NCBI GenBank assembly: GCA_022709365.1
Contig: JAKLIY010000001.1
Location: 1 to 64,000, forward strand
Source of the DNA: Pseudomonadota bacterium
Lineage (GTDB): Bacteria; Pseudomonadota; Gammaproteobacteria; Competibacterales; Competibacteraceae
Direction of reading: 5' to 3'
DNA: 64,000 bases
Part shown: positions 1 to 9,695 of the stretch, piece after piece
Layout: each line of letters begins with the position of its first letter
Numbering within the stretch: the stretch's first letter is position 1
Notes under the pieces: model-generated
Told to the model about the DNA's origin: nothing
The model's input: only the letters and a program-made list of their open reading frames with translations
Database searches by the model: none
Translations under genes and position numbers: made by a program

Positions 1-1318
1 GTTCATGCTGGCTGATCCACGGGCAAGCGCAACGCCCTTCCTGCAAATAGCCCTGCGCATCCACCCGCAACGCCACCGGGTAATAACCGCTGTCCCCGCG
101 CACCCAGCCGCTGGCAATCAACTCCCCATCGCGCCGTTCGCAATGCTCCAGTTCAACCGCCTGCTTCGTCAACAGCGCCTGAGAGCCTTTGAGCCGGTCG
201 GGTTGATATCGAGTCCCCAGCAGAAACGGCAGTTGCCGGTAGAAATACACCTCACGATCCCGGTCAAAACCCAGCACACCCTGCTGCGCCAGCCGATCCA
301 CGATTTCAGCCGCGTAGGGCAGGGTAAAATCCTGATGTTCCGCCAGATCAGCAATACTAAAATGGTTGAGACTGGCTGCCGCTGCACGGGCCAGCACCAC
401 ATCCGCCTCATCCGCGTCCGCCGCGCTCAACTGCCGCAGCGCGTCGCCATCACCGGAAAAGCCGTGGGCCGCCGCCCCGGATAGACCGAGGGTAAACTGG
501 GCTGATCCGGTATCCGCTACCCACAAGGAAGCGCCGGTTGCCTCAGTTTGATAAACGCGCAAACTTTTCAAATCCGGCAGCACCGTATGCAGCAGCCGCA
601 ACCGCTGGCCGTCGTTCACCGCGATGAATCCATCCTTGCCCGCTGGCTGCCGATGCAGAATCTCCGGCTTGTGGCGTCGGGGAATCAGGAACAGCGGGGG
701 TTTGCTGGCGCTGGCGGGAATCTGCATCAATAACTGGCCGGCGGTTAGCCGATCCAGTTCAAAGCGTGGCTGCGCCTGGCGATGCACCGCCTGCACCTGC
801 AAAAAACCCTTGACCCAACGCTCCGGCAGCTTGACCTTATGCTCCACCGCTGCGCCCTGCGCCGTTTCCAGCGTGATCGACTGCTCACCCATCTCGAAAT
901 ACGCCGGCTTGCCGGGCCGCAGTTGCGCCAGATGGTTGAGAAAGGCGCTGTTGAAATCGACATTGGTCGTACCTTGGCGATGGAAAACGCCATCGGTGAA
1001 GGCTTTTTCGGTCAAATCGACGCGGGCGTAGACGCTGGCGCAACTGGAAAAACATTCCATTCGCAGCAGGTGATGACCGGAGGTGATGACCGGATCGAGC
1101 ATTCGCCACAAGTCAGGCCGGTAAAACCGCGCTTCCACGGTCTGCCGCAAACCCAGCAGCAGATTGCGGAACATCAGCGGTTGCGCGATCTGGCCGGAAA
1201 AAATGGCCGGCAGCGTCGCAAATTGTTCGGCCTGTTCGGTCGAGGCCAGGAAAATCAGCAGGAGACCGGCCTGATGCTCGACCCGGCTCGGTTGGCGATA
1301 ACGGGTGATGAAATCCAT
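1..1318 (-). CDS. SWIM zinc-finger protein, partial (runs off left edge)
   Basis: An uninterrupted minus-strand frame of 439 codons starts at the ATG at 1316-1318, behind a strong GGAAGGAG ribosome site, and has no stop before the window edge. Near the visible end it carries the CxC half of a SWIM zinc finger (C430 and C432, in GRCACPW); the CxH half should lie beyond the edge. Most of the protein is an alpha/beta region I do not recognise. SWIM fingers are predicted to bind DNA or protein. Bacterial SWIM proteins of this length often sit beside MoxR ATPase and VWA genes, which would be to the left. It follows moaB on the same strand with a 21-base gap, so they are probably co-transcribed. 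Confidence 0.8.
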   Translation of the reverse strand, partial: MDFITRYRQPSRVEHQAGLLLIFLASTEQAEQFATLPAIFSGQIAQPLMFRNLLLGLRQTVEARFYRPDLWRMLDPVITSGHHLLRMECFSSCASVYARVDLTEKAFTDGVFHRQGTTNVDFNSAFLNHLAQLRPGKPAYFEMGEQSITLETAQGAAVEHKVKLPERWVKGFLQVQAVHRQAQPRFELDRLTAGQLLMQIPASASKPPLFLIPRRHKPEILHRQPAGKDGFIAVNDGQRLRLLHTVLPDLKSLRVYQTEATGASLWVADTGSAQFTLGLSGAAAHGFSGDGDALRQLSAADADEADVVLARAAAASLNHFSIADLAEHQDFTLPYAAEIVDRLAQQGVLGFDRDREVYFYRQLPFLLGTRYQPDRLKGSQALLTKQAVELEHCERRDGELIASGWVRGDSGYYPVALRVDAQGYLQEGRCACPWISQHE

Positions 1319-1339
1319 GACAAATCTCCTTCCACAAGA

Positions 1340-1855
1340 TCACTCCCGCAACCGGGGCAACAATTCCACCAGATTGCAGGGCCGACTGCGAGCGTCCAGT
1401 TGCGCTTGCAGAATGCGATCCCAGCCGGTGCGACAAGCGCCAGTGGAACCGGGCAGACAGAAAATAAAGGTTGCATTCGCCAGTCCGCCCAGCGCCCGCG
1501 ATTGCAAGGTCGATGTCCCGATCTCCTCCCAGGACAACATGCGGAACAGTTCGCCGAAGCCCGCGATTTCCTTATCCAGCAACGGACGCACCGCCTCGGG
1601 CGTGCTGTCGCGCCCGGTCATGCCCGTGCCGCCGGTGGTCAACACAATTTGCACCGCTGGATCGGCAATCCAGCGCGAGAGGATGGCCCGGATTTGATAG
1701 ATGTCGTCGGGAACGATGGCCCGCTCCGCCAATCGGTGACCGGCACCCTCCAACCGCTCCACCAGGGTTTGCCCTGACGCATCATTGGCTAAGGTGCGGG
1801 TATCGGAAACCGTCAGCACGGCGATATTCAGCGATTGAAATTCGATAGTATTCAC
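1340..1855 (-). CDS. moaB: molybdopterin adenylyltransferase-type protein MoaB
   Basis: This 171-residue protein belongs to the MoaB/MogA family, which adenylates molybdopterin during molybdenum-cofactor synthesis in the cytoplasm. The N-terminal strand [10 protein letters not shown] and the [11 protein letters not shown] loop (residues 73-83), which holds the molybdopterin-binding site, are both present. Its length matches MoaB. The start is a GTG. No other molybdenum-cofactor gene is visible nearby. It lies directly upstream of the SWIM gene and is divergent from the heat-shock genes at 2000. Confidence 0.93.
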   Translation of the reverse strand: MNTIEFQSLNIAVLTVSDTRTLANDASGQTLVERLEGAGHRLAERAIVPDDIYQIRAILSRWIADPAVQIVLTTGGTGMTGRDSTPEAVRPLLDKEIAGFGELFRMLSWEEIGTSTLQSRALGGLANATFIFCLPGSTGACRTGWDRILQAQLDARSRPCNLVELLPRLRE

Positions 1856-1864
1856 CCGTAGAGA

Positions 1865-1908
1865 CCCTCTCTCCCAACCCCTCTCCCGCCAGCGGGCGAG
1901 GGGCGTTA
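1865..1908. repeat. GC-rich palindromic intergenic repeat
   Basis: Two C-rich half-sites are followed by CTCTCCCGCCAGCGGGCGAGGGG, an imperfect inverted repeat. Related elements with CCCTC/GAGGG arms occur at 4895, 15267, 20041, 33715, 49793 and 56931 in this window, so it is a dispersed family. Confidence 0.6.
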
Positions 1909-1935
1909 GTCGCCAAGAAAAACCGGTCGGAACCG

Positions 1936-1963
1936 CTTGAATTTTGTCCCGCCCGCCCTATTT
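1936..1963 (+). promoter_or_regulatory. sigma-32 (heat-shock) promoter for hsp20-cbpA-degQ
   Basis: CTTGAAT (1936-1942) matches the heat-shock -35 box in six of seven positions. CCCTATTT (1956-1963) matches CCCCATnT in all but one defined position. The spacer is 13 bases, in the normal range. The predicted start of transcription near 1970 lies just ahead of the hsp20 ATG at 2000 and excludes an upstream in-frame start at 1937. Confidence 0.7.
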
Positions 1964-1999
1964 AAGGTAGCACCAACCTATTGCGATGAGGCTACGCTC

Positions 2000-2443
2000 A
2001 TGAACCCGAACCGTTACGAACCCTGGCGGCAAATGCAACACCTGCGCAAGGAGCTGGATCGGCTTTTTGAACCCTATGGCGCTGCCAGCGATGATCAATC
2101 CAGCGCCGCGACCTGCGACTGGATTCCCCCGGTGGACATCAAGGAGGAAAAGGAGCGCTATGTGCTGCGCGCCGATATCCCCGGCGTCGATCCCAAGGAG
2201 ATCGAGATTATCGCCGAAAATGGCATTCTTACCCTCCGGGGCAACCGCCCGGGCGAAACCCGCGACAACCGCGCCGGCTACAGTCGGGTCGAGCGGCCCT
2301 GCGGCACGTTCTACCGCCGTTTCAGCCTGCCGGACACCGCTGATCTGGCGAACATTGCCGCCCGCAGCGCCCATGGCGTGCTGGAAATCGGCATCCCCAA
2401 GCTGACCCATACGCTATCGCGGACCATCAAGGTCGAAAGCTGA
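2000..2443 (+). CDS. small heat-shock protein, Hsp20/alpha-crystallin family
   Basis: This 147-residue holdase chaperone would bind unfolding proteins in the cytoplasm during stress. The alpha-crystallin domain covers roughly residues 40-140, beginning near [20 protein letters not shown] and including the [11 protein letters not shown] strand and a C-terminal beta-sandwich edge. I chose the ATG at 2000 because an upstream in-frame ATG at 1937 overlaps the sigma-32 promoter and would add a non-conserved tail. It is followed by cbpA after 71 bases. Confidence 0.93.
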   Translation: MNPNRYEPWRQMQHLRKELDRLFEPYGAASDDQSSAATCDWIPPVDIKEEKERYVLRADIPGVDPKEIEIIAENGILTLRGNRPGETRDNRAGYSRVERPCGTFYRRFSLPDTADLANIAARSAHGVLEIGIPKLTHTLSRTIKVES

Positions 2444-2514
2444 TCAGCCTCTGTTTAAGGCCCCCTTTGAAAAAGGGGGGTCAGGGGGGATTTCCTGAAT
2501 CGCCTGGAGCCAGC

Positions 2515-3471
2515 ATGAAATATAAGGACTATTACCAAATCCTCGGCTTAGGCCGCGACGCTTCCGAAGAAGCCATCAAGAAAGCCTACCGTCGGCTGGC
2601 GCGCAAGTATCACCCCGATGTCAGCAAGGAATCGGGGGCCGAGGAGCATTTCAAGGAGGTCTCCGAGGCCTATGAGGTGTTGCGCGACGCCGAAAAACGC
2701 GACGCCTACGATCAACTGGGCCACAACTGGCAAGGTGGGCAGGATTTCCGTCCACCGCCCGGCTGGCAGGGTGGCCCACGCGCCCATCCGGGCGGGGCGG
2801 GATTCAGCAGCCGCGATTTCAGCGACTTCTTTGAATCACTGTTCGGCAGGGGGGGCGGATTCAGCGGCATGGGCAGCTTCACCGACCAGGGCATCGGCGG
2901 TTTCGCCACAGCGGGTCAGGATCAAACCGTCGCGCTGGAAATCAGCCTGGAGGAAGCCTATCACGGCGGTAGCCGCTCTGTGCAACTTCAGACGCCGGAA
3001 CGTGATCCCAGTGGTCGGGTCACGAGTCGCACCCGCACGCTGAACGTCAAAATTCCTGCCGGCGTGACCAACGGCCAGAAAATCCGCCTGACCGGTCAGG
3101 GCAACGCGGGTCAGGGCGGCGGCCCCAGCGGCGATCTGTATCTGGAGGTCTCGATCAAGCCGCATCATTGGTACAAGGTGCGCAGCCGCGACATTATTCT
3201 GGAACTGCCGCTGACACCCTGGGAAGCCGCGCTGGGTTGCAAGATTGAAGCGCCGACCCTGGGCGGCCCGGTCACGCTGAATATTCCCGCCAACGCCCAA
3301 AATAGCCAGAAACTGCGGCTGCGCGGGCGCGGTCTACCCGGCAACCCCCCCGGCGATCAGTTAGTGACGCTGCGCATTGTCAACCCGCCCGCCGATAGCG
3401 AGGCGGCGCGTGAGCTGTTCCAGCGCATGGAGCGGGAACTTCCGTTCAATCCACGCGCTCATTGGCATTGA
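2515..3471 (+). CDS. cbpA: curved-DNA-binding DnaJ-type co-chaperone CbpA
   Basis: This 318-residue J-domain protein stimulates DnaK. The J domain covers residues 1-70 with HPD at 33-35. A glycine/phenylalanine-rich linker follows (about 75-135), and then two C-terminal substrate-binding beta domains. The CxxCxGxG zinc repeats of true DnaJ are absent, which places it with CbpA. Its position between a small heat-shock protein and a DegQ-type protease, with no other promoter evident, suggests one stress operon. The start at 2515 begins exactly at the conserved J domain ([11 protein letters not shown]). Confidence 0.93.
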   Translation: MKYKDYYQILGLGRDASEEAIKKAYRRLARKYHPDVSKESGAEEHFKEVSEAYEVLRDAEKRDAYDQLGHNWQGGQDFRPPPGWQGGPRAHPGGAGFSSRDFSDFFESLFGRGGGFSGMGSFTDQGIGGFATAGQDQTVALEISLEEAYHGGSRSVQLQTPERDPSGRVTSRTRTLNVKIPAGVTNGQKIRLTGQGNAGQGGGPSGDLYLEVSIKPHHWYKVRSRDIILELPLTPWEAALGCKIEAPTLGGPVTLNIPANAQNSQKLRLRGRGLPGNPPGDQLVTLRIVNPPADSEAARELFQRMERELPFNPRAHWH

Positions 3472-3496
3472 GAGATTAACGAGGATTTTTTCATTC

Positions 3497-4873
3497 ATGA
3501 CGATGCAACGCCCTCTGCTTTCAGCGACCCTGCTGGCGCTGAGTCTGACTATCACCCTCCCGTTGCCGGTTCTCGCCGCCCTGCCGGCAGCGATGGACGG
3601 TCAACCCCTGCCCACCTTGGCACCGATGCTGGAACAGGCAACGCCCGCAGTCGTCAATATCGCCACGGAAAGTCGCGTGGCGCTGCGCCGTAATCCGTTG
3701 CTGGATGATCCGTTCTTCCGGCATTTCTTCAATATTCCCGACCAGCCGCGTGAGCGCAAAGCGCAGAGCGTCGGTTCCGGGGTGGTGGTGGACGCCCAGC
3801 GCGGTTACGTCATCACCAATCATCATGTCATCGACGGCGCTGAAAAAATCACCGTGACCTTGAGCAATGGCCGGCAACTGACCGCCAAGGTTATCGGCTC
3901 CGATCCAGAAAGCGATGTCGCGGTGATCCAGATTCCTGGCGGTAACCTGACCGCCTTACCCTTGGCCGATTCCCAGCGTCTGCGGGTCGGCGATTTCGTG
4001 GTGGCGGTCGGTAATCCCTTCGGGTTAGGTCAGACCGTGACCTCCGGGATTGTGAGCGCTCTGGGCCGCACCGGCCTGGGTATTCAGGGCTATGAAGATT
4101 TCATCCAGACTGACGCTTCGATCAATCCCGGTAATTCCGGGGGAGCGTTAGTCAATCTGCGCGGCGAGCTGGTCGGGATTAACACTGCCATCATTGCCCC
4201 CGGCGGCGGTAATGTCGGCATCGGCTTCGCCATTCCGTCAAATATGGTGTCGCGACTGATGAATCAGATCATCGCGCATGGCACCGTGCGGCGCGGGCAA
4301 CTCGGCGTCTCCGTGCAAGACCTGACCCCGGAACTGGCGCAGGCGTTTAAAATCCCGGCAGATCAGGGCGCGGTCATTGCCCAGGTCAGTCCCCGCTCTG
4401 CCGCTGCCCGTGCCGGATTGAAAGAAGGCGATGTGGTGTTGCGCATTAACGACCGGACGATCCGCGACAGCAGCAGTTTGCGTAACGCCATCGGTTTGCT
4501 GGAAGTCGGCGAGGCGGTGCGGCTCGATGTCCTGCGCGATGGTCAGCCGCTGACGCTCAACGCCAAGGTCGGCGAGTATATGCCGGCCAAGGCGGAGGGC
4601 GATGACATCGACCCGCGCCTGGCCGGCGCGTTCTTCGAGGATATCGGCCCCAGCTCGCCCTTGTCCGGCAAGGTGCAGGGCGTACTGGTCGCGAAGGTCG
4701 ACTCCGGCAGCCCGGCAGCCCGCGCCGGACTGCGCCCGAATGACATCATCACCGCCATTAATCGCCAGCGGGTGTCCAGCACTGACGATTTGCGGCGAAC
4801 CTCAAGCGGCGACGATGCATTGTTGATCAATCTGGTTCGTGGCCAAGGCGAATTGCTGCTGGTGTTGCGGTAA
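3497..4873 (+). CDS. degQ: periplasmic serine protease/chaperone of the Do family (DegQ-like)
   Basis: This 458-residue HtrA-family protease would remove or refold damaged envelope proteins in the periplasm. It has a signal peptide (about residues 1-27, ending VLA-A), a trypsin-like domain with catalytic H110 (TNHHV), D140 (ESDVAV) and S214 (GNSGGA), and two PDZ domains (about 285-370 and 395-455). The length and short Q-loop region resemble DegQ or MucD more than DegP. The ATG at 3497 gives a proper signal peptide. The gene starts 25 bases after cbpA and probably shares the heat-shock promoter at 1936. Confidence 0.92.
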   Translation: MTMQRPLLSATLLALSLTITLPLPVLAALPAAMDGQPLPTLAPMLEQATPAVVNIATESRVALRRNPLLDDPFFRHFFNIPDQPRERKAQSVGSGVVVDAQRGYVITNHHVIDGAEKITVTLSNGRQLTAKVIGSDPESDVAVIQIPGGNLTALPLADSQRLRVGDFVVAVGNPFGLGQTVTSGIVSALGRTGLGIQGYEDFIQTDASINPGNSGGALVNLRGELVGINTAIIAPGGGNVGIGFAIPSNMVSRLMNQIIAHGTVRRGQLGVSVQDLTPELAQAFKIPADQGAVIAQVSPRSAAARAGLKEGDVVLRINDRTIRDSSSLRNAIGLLEVGEAVRLDVLRDGQPLTLNAKVGEYMPAKAEGDDIDPRLAGAFFEDIGPSSPLSGKVQGVLVAKVDSGSPAARAGLRPNDIITAINRQRVSSTDDLRRTSSGDDALLINLVRGQGELLLVLR

Positions 4874-5305
4874 CCGTTCAGACCCCCCACACCAGCCCTC
4901 CCCCACAAGGGGGGAGGGCGTTTTACGAAACAGCCGGTTATCTGACTCCCCTTCCCCGACGTGGGAGGGGGTGAACGCATACGCCCAGATAAGGCTTCAT
5001 GGCTAACTCCCCAATGATTGATGATCGCCCCCAGTATAACGACCTTCACCCGAGTGAAATATCAGGATGGTTGATCAGGATTCGGTTCATTCTTGTTTAT
5101 AAACTTTTTTAATTCAAAAGCTTATGAGTCAGACCTAATTCATCTACCTACATTCAGTACATGACTGGGACTGTGGTTTTTATCAGAGGAATAGGCTACA
5201 TTTGCCTGGAAAATGGCGGATACGCTGGCTAAACGATAATTCACCCAAGACGCCCCCGTTCGCCGTTGCACAGTCACCCGAGAACGAAAGTTAAGGAGAC
5301 TTATT
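4874..5305. other. intergenic region with hairpin elements
   Basis: This 432-base gap holds the hairpin at 4895-4924, a second C-rich/G-rich element near 4951-4976 and an AT-rich stretch near 5095-5115 that may contain the promoter of the following large gene. No coding sequence is convincing on either strand. Confidence 0.5.
4895..4924 (+). terminator. hairpin terminator after degQ
   Basis: The arms GCCCTCCCC and GGGGAGGGC enclose a short loop and are followed by GTTTT. It lies 22 bases after the degQ stop. It is also a member of the dispersed palindrome family, so termination is an inference. Confidence 0.5.
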
Positions 5306-8300
5306 GTGTTTGTTCTACCCTCCCAAACAAACCGCACTGCTTCGTGGGGATATCTGTGGGCTGCCTTGACGATCATCACCGCCCTCCTGCTCTCCTCTCC
5401 CGCATGGGCTGCTCTTAGCGTAACCAGCACTGCCTTCGTTAACGGGGGCATCATCCCCCCAGCCAATACTTACAATCTCGGTAGCCAGTGCCAAGGCAAC
5501 AACCTCTCGCCTCAATTAACGTGGGCCGCAGGCCCGGCAGGAACCACCACCACCTATCGAATTGAAATGGTGGATTTAACTGCTGGTAATTTTCTGCACT
5601 GGCAGGTTACCAACATTCCGAACACCACCACCAGCCTGCCTCAGGGCGGCCCATTGCCCGCCGGTAGTATTGAGAGTACAAACGGCTTCGGGACGGCCGG
5701 TTACGGTGGTCCCTGCCCCCCTGCCGATGGTTTGACGCATCAATATGTGATAACGGTTAGCGCCCTATCAGCAACGAATACTGTCCTTGACTCGGGTACA
5801 CTGACTGGAACAAAGACATTTAGCGGCACGATTACCGTTCCCAACGTAGTTGGGCAACTCCAAGGCAATGCAATCGCCACACTTCAGTCTGCTGGTTTGA
5901 CCACTGCGGTGAATCCGGCGGTCAGCGCTCTCCCAGTCGGTACCGTCATCAGCCAAAACCCCGTAGCCGGCAACAATGTAGCTTATGGTGCTCTGATCAC
6001 CCTCACGGTATCCTCGGGTTCGGGCGCGATCATCCTTGTCCCCAACGTACTCGGGCAGACACAGAATGCTGCTACCGTCGCGATCCAGAATGCCGGCTTC
6101 GCTGTTTCCATCGTCTACTGCACACCAGCAGCACCACCAGTGGCAACATGTCCAGCAGGAGCTGGAGGCACTGTTAATGTACAGAACCCGGCAGCCGGTG
6201 CCAATGCAGTTCCCGGTAGTACAGTTACTCTCACAGTGGTTTCGGCTGATATCATTCCTGTTCCTAACGTAGTCGGACTCACCCAAAGCGCCGCTATCAC
6301 CGCGATCCAAGGGGCCGGCCTGACCGTCACCGTGACTACCGAAGCCAGTTTCACCGTCCCGCTCGGCACGGTCATCAGCCAAGAGCCGGTGGGCGGTATC
6401 CTGGTGGCCCCTGCCACCAAAGTTAAAATCGTGGTGTCCACCGGTTCCGGGCTGAGCGCCACCGTCCCGAACGTGGTTGGTCAAACGCAAAGCGCCGCCG
6501 TCGCTGCGATCCAGAACGCTGGCTTGATCGTGACCGTCACCACCGAGAACAGCACCACCGTCCCCGCTGGCGCCGTCATTAGCCAAGATCCAGTAGGCGG
6601 TATCCTGGTAAAGCCCGGTAGCGAGGTCGAGATCGTCGTATCCTCCGGCTTCACGGCGGTTACGGTTCCCAACGTGGTCGGCCAAACATTGGCGACCGCC
6701 AAAGACAGCATTACAGGCGTTAATCTGAAGGTCGGTACGACTACCCTGGCCTCCAGCACGACCGTCGCTGCGGGTAAGATCATCAGCCAAAATCCAGCCG
6801 GCGGTGCTCAGGTTGCCAGCGGCACGGTTGTCAATCTTGTTATCTCCTCAGGCACCGAAGCACCGATCAATCCACCAGTCACCCCAGGCAATATCTCGGT
6901 TCCGGACGTTGAAGGTCTGACCAAGACCGCCGCCACCGAAGTGATTCGCAGCGTGGGCCTGAGCGTCGGCGCCACTTTACAGAGGTATAGCGATACGGTT
7001 CCCGCCGGCATCGTCATCGATCAAAGTCCGGCAGCCGGCGCCAAGGTCGCCATTGCCACCCCCGTCAGTCTGACTGTCTCCCTGGGTAAAGCCGGAGTCG
7101 TCACGGTGCCTGACGTGCGTGGCCAACCGGAAGCCATTGCGCAATCCAATCTGCAAAATGCCGGCCTCACCGTCGGCAGCACCCTGCGACAACCCGATCC
7201 CACCATGCCCTCCGGCAGCGTCATCAGCACCGTTCCCGCGGCCGGAACGCAAGTCGAACTCGGCTCGTCTGTCACCCTGTTGGTCTCCGAAGGCTTCTCC
7301 CAGCCGCAGCAGTGCCCGGTCCCCGATGTCACCCATCAAACGGTCGATAACGCCCGGGAAATTCTGTTTGCAGTTGGGTTATTCAACGTCGGTGCGATCA
7401 CCGTACAACCCAGCGCCTCGATTGCCCCCGGCTTAGTCTCCGGCCAGAGTCCTGCCGCCGGTACGCCCGTTGCCTACGGGACGACCATCAATCTGTTCGT
7501 CTCCTCAGGTTCACAAGCGCCCATCGCCACCCCCAACGTGGTCGGACTTACCTTGGATGAAGCCACCGTCAGCCTCACCCAAGTCGGCCTGAAGGCGGGC
7601 TTCGTCTCCCGACAGACCAGCAACACCGTCGAGGCGGGGCGCATCATCAGCCAAAGCCCATTGATGACTGCCCTGGTGCCAGTCGGCTGGTCCATCAACC
7701 TGGTGGTCTCACTGGGTCCCATCCCGGAGGATCCGGGCGCTCGCCCACAGACCCAAGTACCCAACGTTGCCGGTCAGACCCTGGCTGCGGCCACCGCCCA
7801 AGTGATCGAAGCCGGTCTACGTGTCGGCATCGTTTCCAACCAAAGCAGCCAGGACGTGCCTGCTGGTCAGGTGATCCGGCAAAGTCCGCTGGCCGATGCC
7901 ACAGTACCAGTCAGCAGTCCGGTCAACCTGGTGATTTCCTTCGGACCCTACGCCTACACCCTGCTCAGCGGGCCGGCGTATGTGACCAACTACGTCGGCG
8001 GTACGGTGTCCATCCTGAACCCGGATATCAACCAGACGGTTGATAACATCCCCACCGGCATCAACAACACCGGCCCTAGTGGCATTGCAATAAGTCCGGA
8101 CGGCACCCGATTGTATGTAGTCAACCGCCCGCGTTTCAGCCGGAGCGCCGGCACGGTGTCCGTCATTGACCTGACCGAACGCAAGGTGATCGCCGTCATT
8201 CCTGTCGGCGTAGCACCGCTCGGCGTCGCCGTCAACCCCACCGGCGAACGGCTGTTCGTCGCCAATGAAGGCAGCTTCAGCCTGTCAGTGATCGATACCA

Positions 8301-9307
8301 CGACGAACCAGCCGTTCATCGATATGAGCGTTCCTGGCCTGGCAATCAACGCCTACCCGCGCGGCGTAGCGACGCATCCCAACCCGCTGCGGCCCTTGGT
8401 GTATGTCACGAACCGGACGGTTAATTCATTCTCGGATGATGAAGCCAACCCGCAACCTGACCAATGCGATGCACTGGTCGCACGGCCACCGATCAACGTG
8501 AACCACGATCAGTGCGTGGGTTCGCTGTCGATCTTCGACGCTGATATTAAGGCGCAGGTCGGCTCAGTAGCGGTCGGCTGGGCACCGGAAGGTGTGGCGG
8601 TTCATCCGAATGGAATGTTCGTTTATGTGGCTAACTCTGGGGATCGGACCGTTTCCGTTATTGAGACGGTCTTCAACCGGGTGGTCGGCATTATTACCCT
8701 GGATGAGTTCGGCGGCGCGCCACAGCCGCTGGTACCGCGCGGCGTCGCAGTCAGCCCGGATGGTAACCGGCTGTATGTCACCGATGGCGCGGGTAACCGG
8801 CTGTTCGTGATCGACATCACGGCTAATCATGCCGTCGTCGGCATTGTCTCGGTCGGCAAGACGCCTTATGGCGTCTCGGTCAGCCCGGACAGCAAACGGG
8901 TCTACGTCGCCAACACCGATGACAATACGGTTTCGGTGGTCGATGGCCGGAGTAACCAGGTGATCGCGGTAGTACCCGCAGGGTTAGGACCGTGGGCCTT
9001 TGGTCAATTCACGGGACCCTTGGTGGCGGTCGCCGCGCCGACCTTTGCTCCACCGGGTGGCTCCTATTCGACCAGCCAGAGCGTGAAGATCACCACCCCG
9101 ACGCCGGGCGCTTCCATTCGTTATACGACGGATGGCAGTACGCCAACCTCGACCTCCGGGACGCTGATCAGCAATGGACAAGCGGTGTCACTGACCCAGT
9201 TAGGGACTACGGTCCTGAAAGCAATGGCCTTCAAGGAAAACTGGGCTGATTCAGAGGTGACGGAAGCAACCTACACGATTGGCAATCCGCTCCTCAAAAA
9301 ACGATAG
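5306..9307 (+). CDS. giant exported PEBP - 10x PASTA - YVTN beta-propeller - chitobiase C-term protein
   Basis: This is a 1333-residue exported protein with a GTG start behind TTAAGGAG. The signal peptide covers about residues 1-35 (ending PAWA-A). Residues about 40-175 resemble the PEBP/YbhB family (NNLSPQLTW, LHWQVTNIP, GYGGPCPP). Ten PASTA repeats of about 66-75 residues follow (about 177-875), each beginning VPNVVGQT or similar and ending with a strand such as VNLVISSG. A YVTN propeller (about 885-1240) has repeated SPDG.RLYV.N..D.TVSVID motifs. A chitobiase/hexosaminidase C-terminal Ig-like domain (about 1244-1325, YTTDGSTP) ends it. PASTA repeats normally bind muropeptides or act as spacers in Gram-positive kinases and penicillin-binding proteins. 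No catalytic or membrane-anchor segment is visible. Role unknown; surface or periplasmic structural or binding function is inferred. Confidence 0.9.
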   Translation: MFVLPSQTNRTASWGYLWAALTIITALLLSSPAWAALSVTSTAFVNGGIIPPANTYNLGSQCQGNNLSPQLTWAAGPAGTTTTYRIEMVDLTAGNFLHWQVTNIPNTTTSLPQGGPLPAGSIESTNGFGTAGYGGPCPPADGLTHQYVITVSALSATNTVLDSGTLTGTKTFSGTITVPNVVGQLQGNAIATLQSAGLTTAVNPAVSALPVGTVISQNPVAGNNVAYGALITLTVSSGSGAIILVPNVLGQTQNAATVAIQNAGFAVSIVYCTPAAPPVATCPAGAGGTVNVQNPAAGANAVPGSTVTLTVVSADIIPVPNVVGLTQSAAITAIQGAGLTVTVTTEASFTVPLGTVISQEPVGGILVAPATKVKIVVSTGSGLSATVPNVVGQTQSAAVAAIQNAGLIVTVTTENSTTVPAGAVISQDPVGGILVKPGSEVEIVVSSGFTAVTVPNVVGQTLATAKDSITGVNLKVGTTTLASSTTVAAGKIISQNPAGGAQVASGTVVNLVISSGTEAPINPPVTPGNISVPDVEGLTKTAATEVIRSVGLSVGATLQRYSDTVPAGIVIDQSPAAGAKVAIATPVSLTVSLGKAGVVTVPDVRGQPEAIAQSNLQNAGLTVGSTLRQPDPTMPSGSVISTVPAAGTQVELGSSVTLLVSEGFSQPQQCPVPDVTHQTVDNAREILFAVGLFNVGAITVQPSASIAPGLVSGQSPAAGTPVAYGTTINLFVSSGSQAPIATPNVVGLTLDEATVSLTQVGLKAGFVSRQTSNTVEAGRIISQSPLMTALVPVGWSINLVVSLGPIPEDPGARPQTQVPNVAGQTLAAATAQVIEAGLRVGIVSNQSSQDVPAGQVIRQSPLADATVPVSSPVNLVISFGPYAYTLLSGPAYVTNYVGGTVSILNPDINQTVDNIPTGINNTGPSGIAISPDGTRLYVVNRPRFSRSAGTVSVIDLTERKVIAVIPVGVAPLGVAVNPTGERLFVANEGSFSLSVIDTTTNQPFIDMSVPGLAINAYPRGVATHPNPLRPLVYVTNRTVNSFSDDEANPQPDQCDALVARPPINVNHDQCVGSLSIFDADIKAQVGSVAVGWAPEGVAVHPNGMFVYVANSGDRTVSVIETVFNRVVGIITLDEFGGAPQPLVPRGVAVSPDGNRLYVTDGAGNRLFVIDITANHAVVGIVSVGKTPYGVSVSPDSKRVYVANTDDNTVSVVDGRSNQVIAVVPAGLGPWAFGQFTGPLVAVAAPTFAPPGGSYSTSQSVKITTPTPGASIRYTTDGSTPTSTSGTLISNGQAVSLTQLGTTVLKAMAFKENWADSEVTEATYTIGNPLLKKR

Positions 9308-9364
9308 GAACTGAGATCAATCCTTAAGGGAAAGGATTCCCGTAAATGATTGAATACCTCTTGA

Positions 9365-9393
9365 AGCCGCGATGCCTATCGCGGCTTTTTTTT
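9365..9393 (+). terminator. Rho-independent terminator after the PASTA gene
   Basis: AGCCGCGAT and ATCGCGGCT form a perfect nine-base-pair stem with a four-base loop, followed by eight T residues. It lies 57 bases after the stop codon. Confidence 0.85.
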
Positions 9394-9569
9394 GCCAGTC
9401 CCCAACCCCTTCGCGGCGGAAGGGGAGCTGATCACCGGCGATTCGGCCAAGACTGCCTTCTCTCTATCCCTACTCGCCAATGCCTGCTTTCTGGTATGGC
9501 CTTTTCTGGAAATCACCTAAGCTGGGCTAACCGTGAATCGCTCGCTAGTGGGCTGACGCAAAAGTTTTG

Positions 9570-9695
9570 ATAGATTAGCATTCCCACACTCCGGCGTGGG
9601 AATGCCGACGAGACGCTCCAGCGACCCGAATGATCCCAATAAAACCGCGACGCTGGAGCGTCTGGACATGCTACCACGCTGGAGCGTGGGAGCCA
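9570..9695. repeat. CTGGAGCGTGGGA-type palindromic repeats
   Basis: CATTCCCACACTCCGGCGTGGGAATG is followed by GACGCTCCAGCG and then by GACGCTGGAGCGTC and CACGCTGGAGCGTGGGAG. These are four related copies or half-copies of one inverted-repeat unit. This kind of unit is dispersed in several gammaproteobacterial genomes. Confidence 0.65.

Noticed and set aside
782-1777. 331-codon plus-strand frame opposite the SWIM gene and moaB
   Set aside because: Its composition (Gln/Arg/His-rich) is that of a reverse-strand shadow. Both minus-strand genes have family motifs and good ribosome sites.
5768-6790. 340-codon minus-strand frame
   Set aside because: It lies opposite the PASTA repeats and merely mirrors their periodicity.
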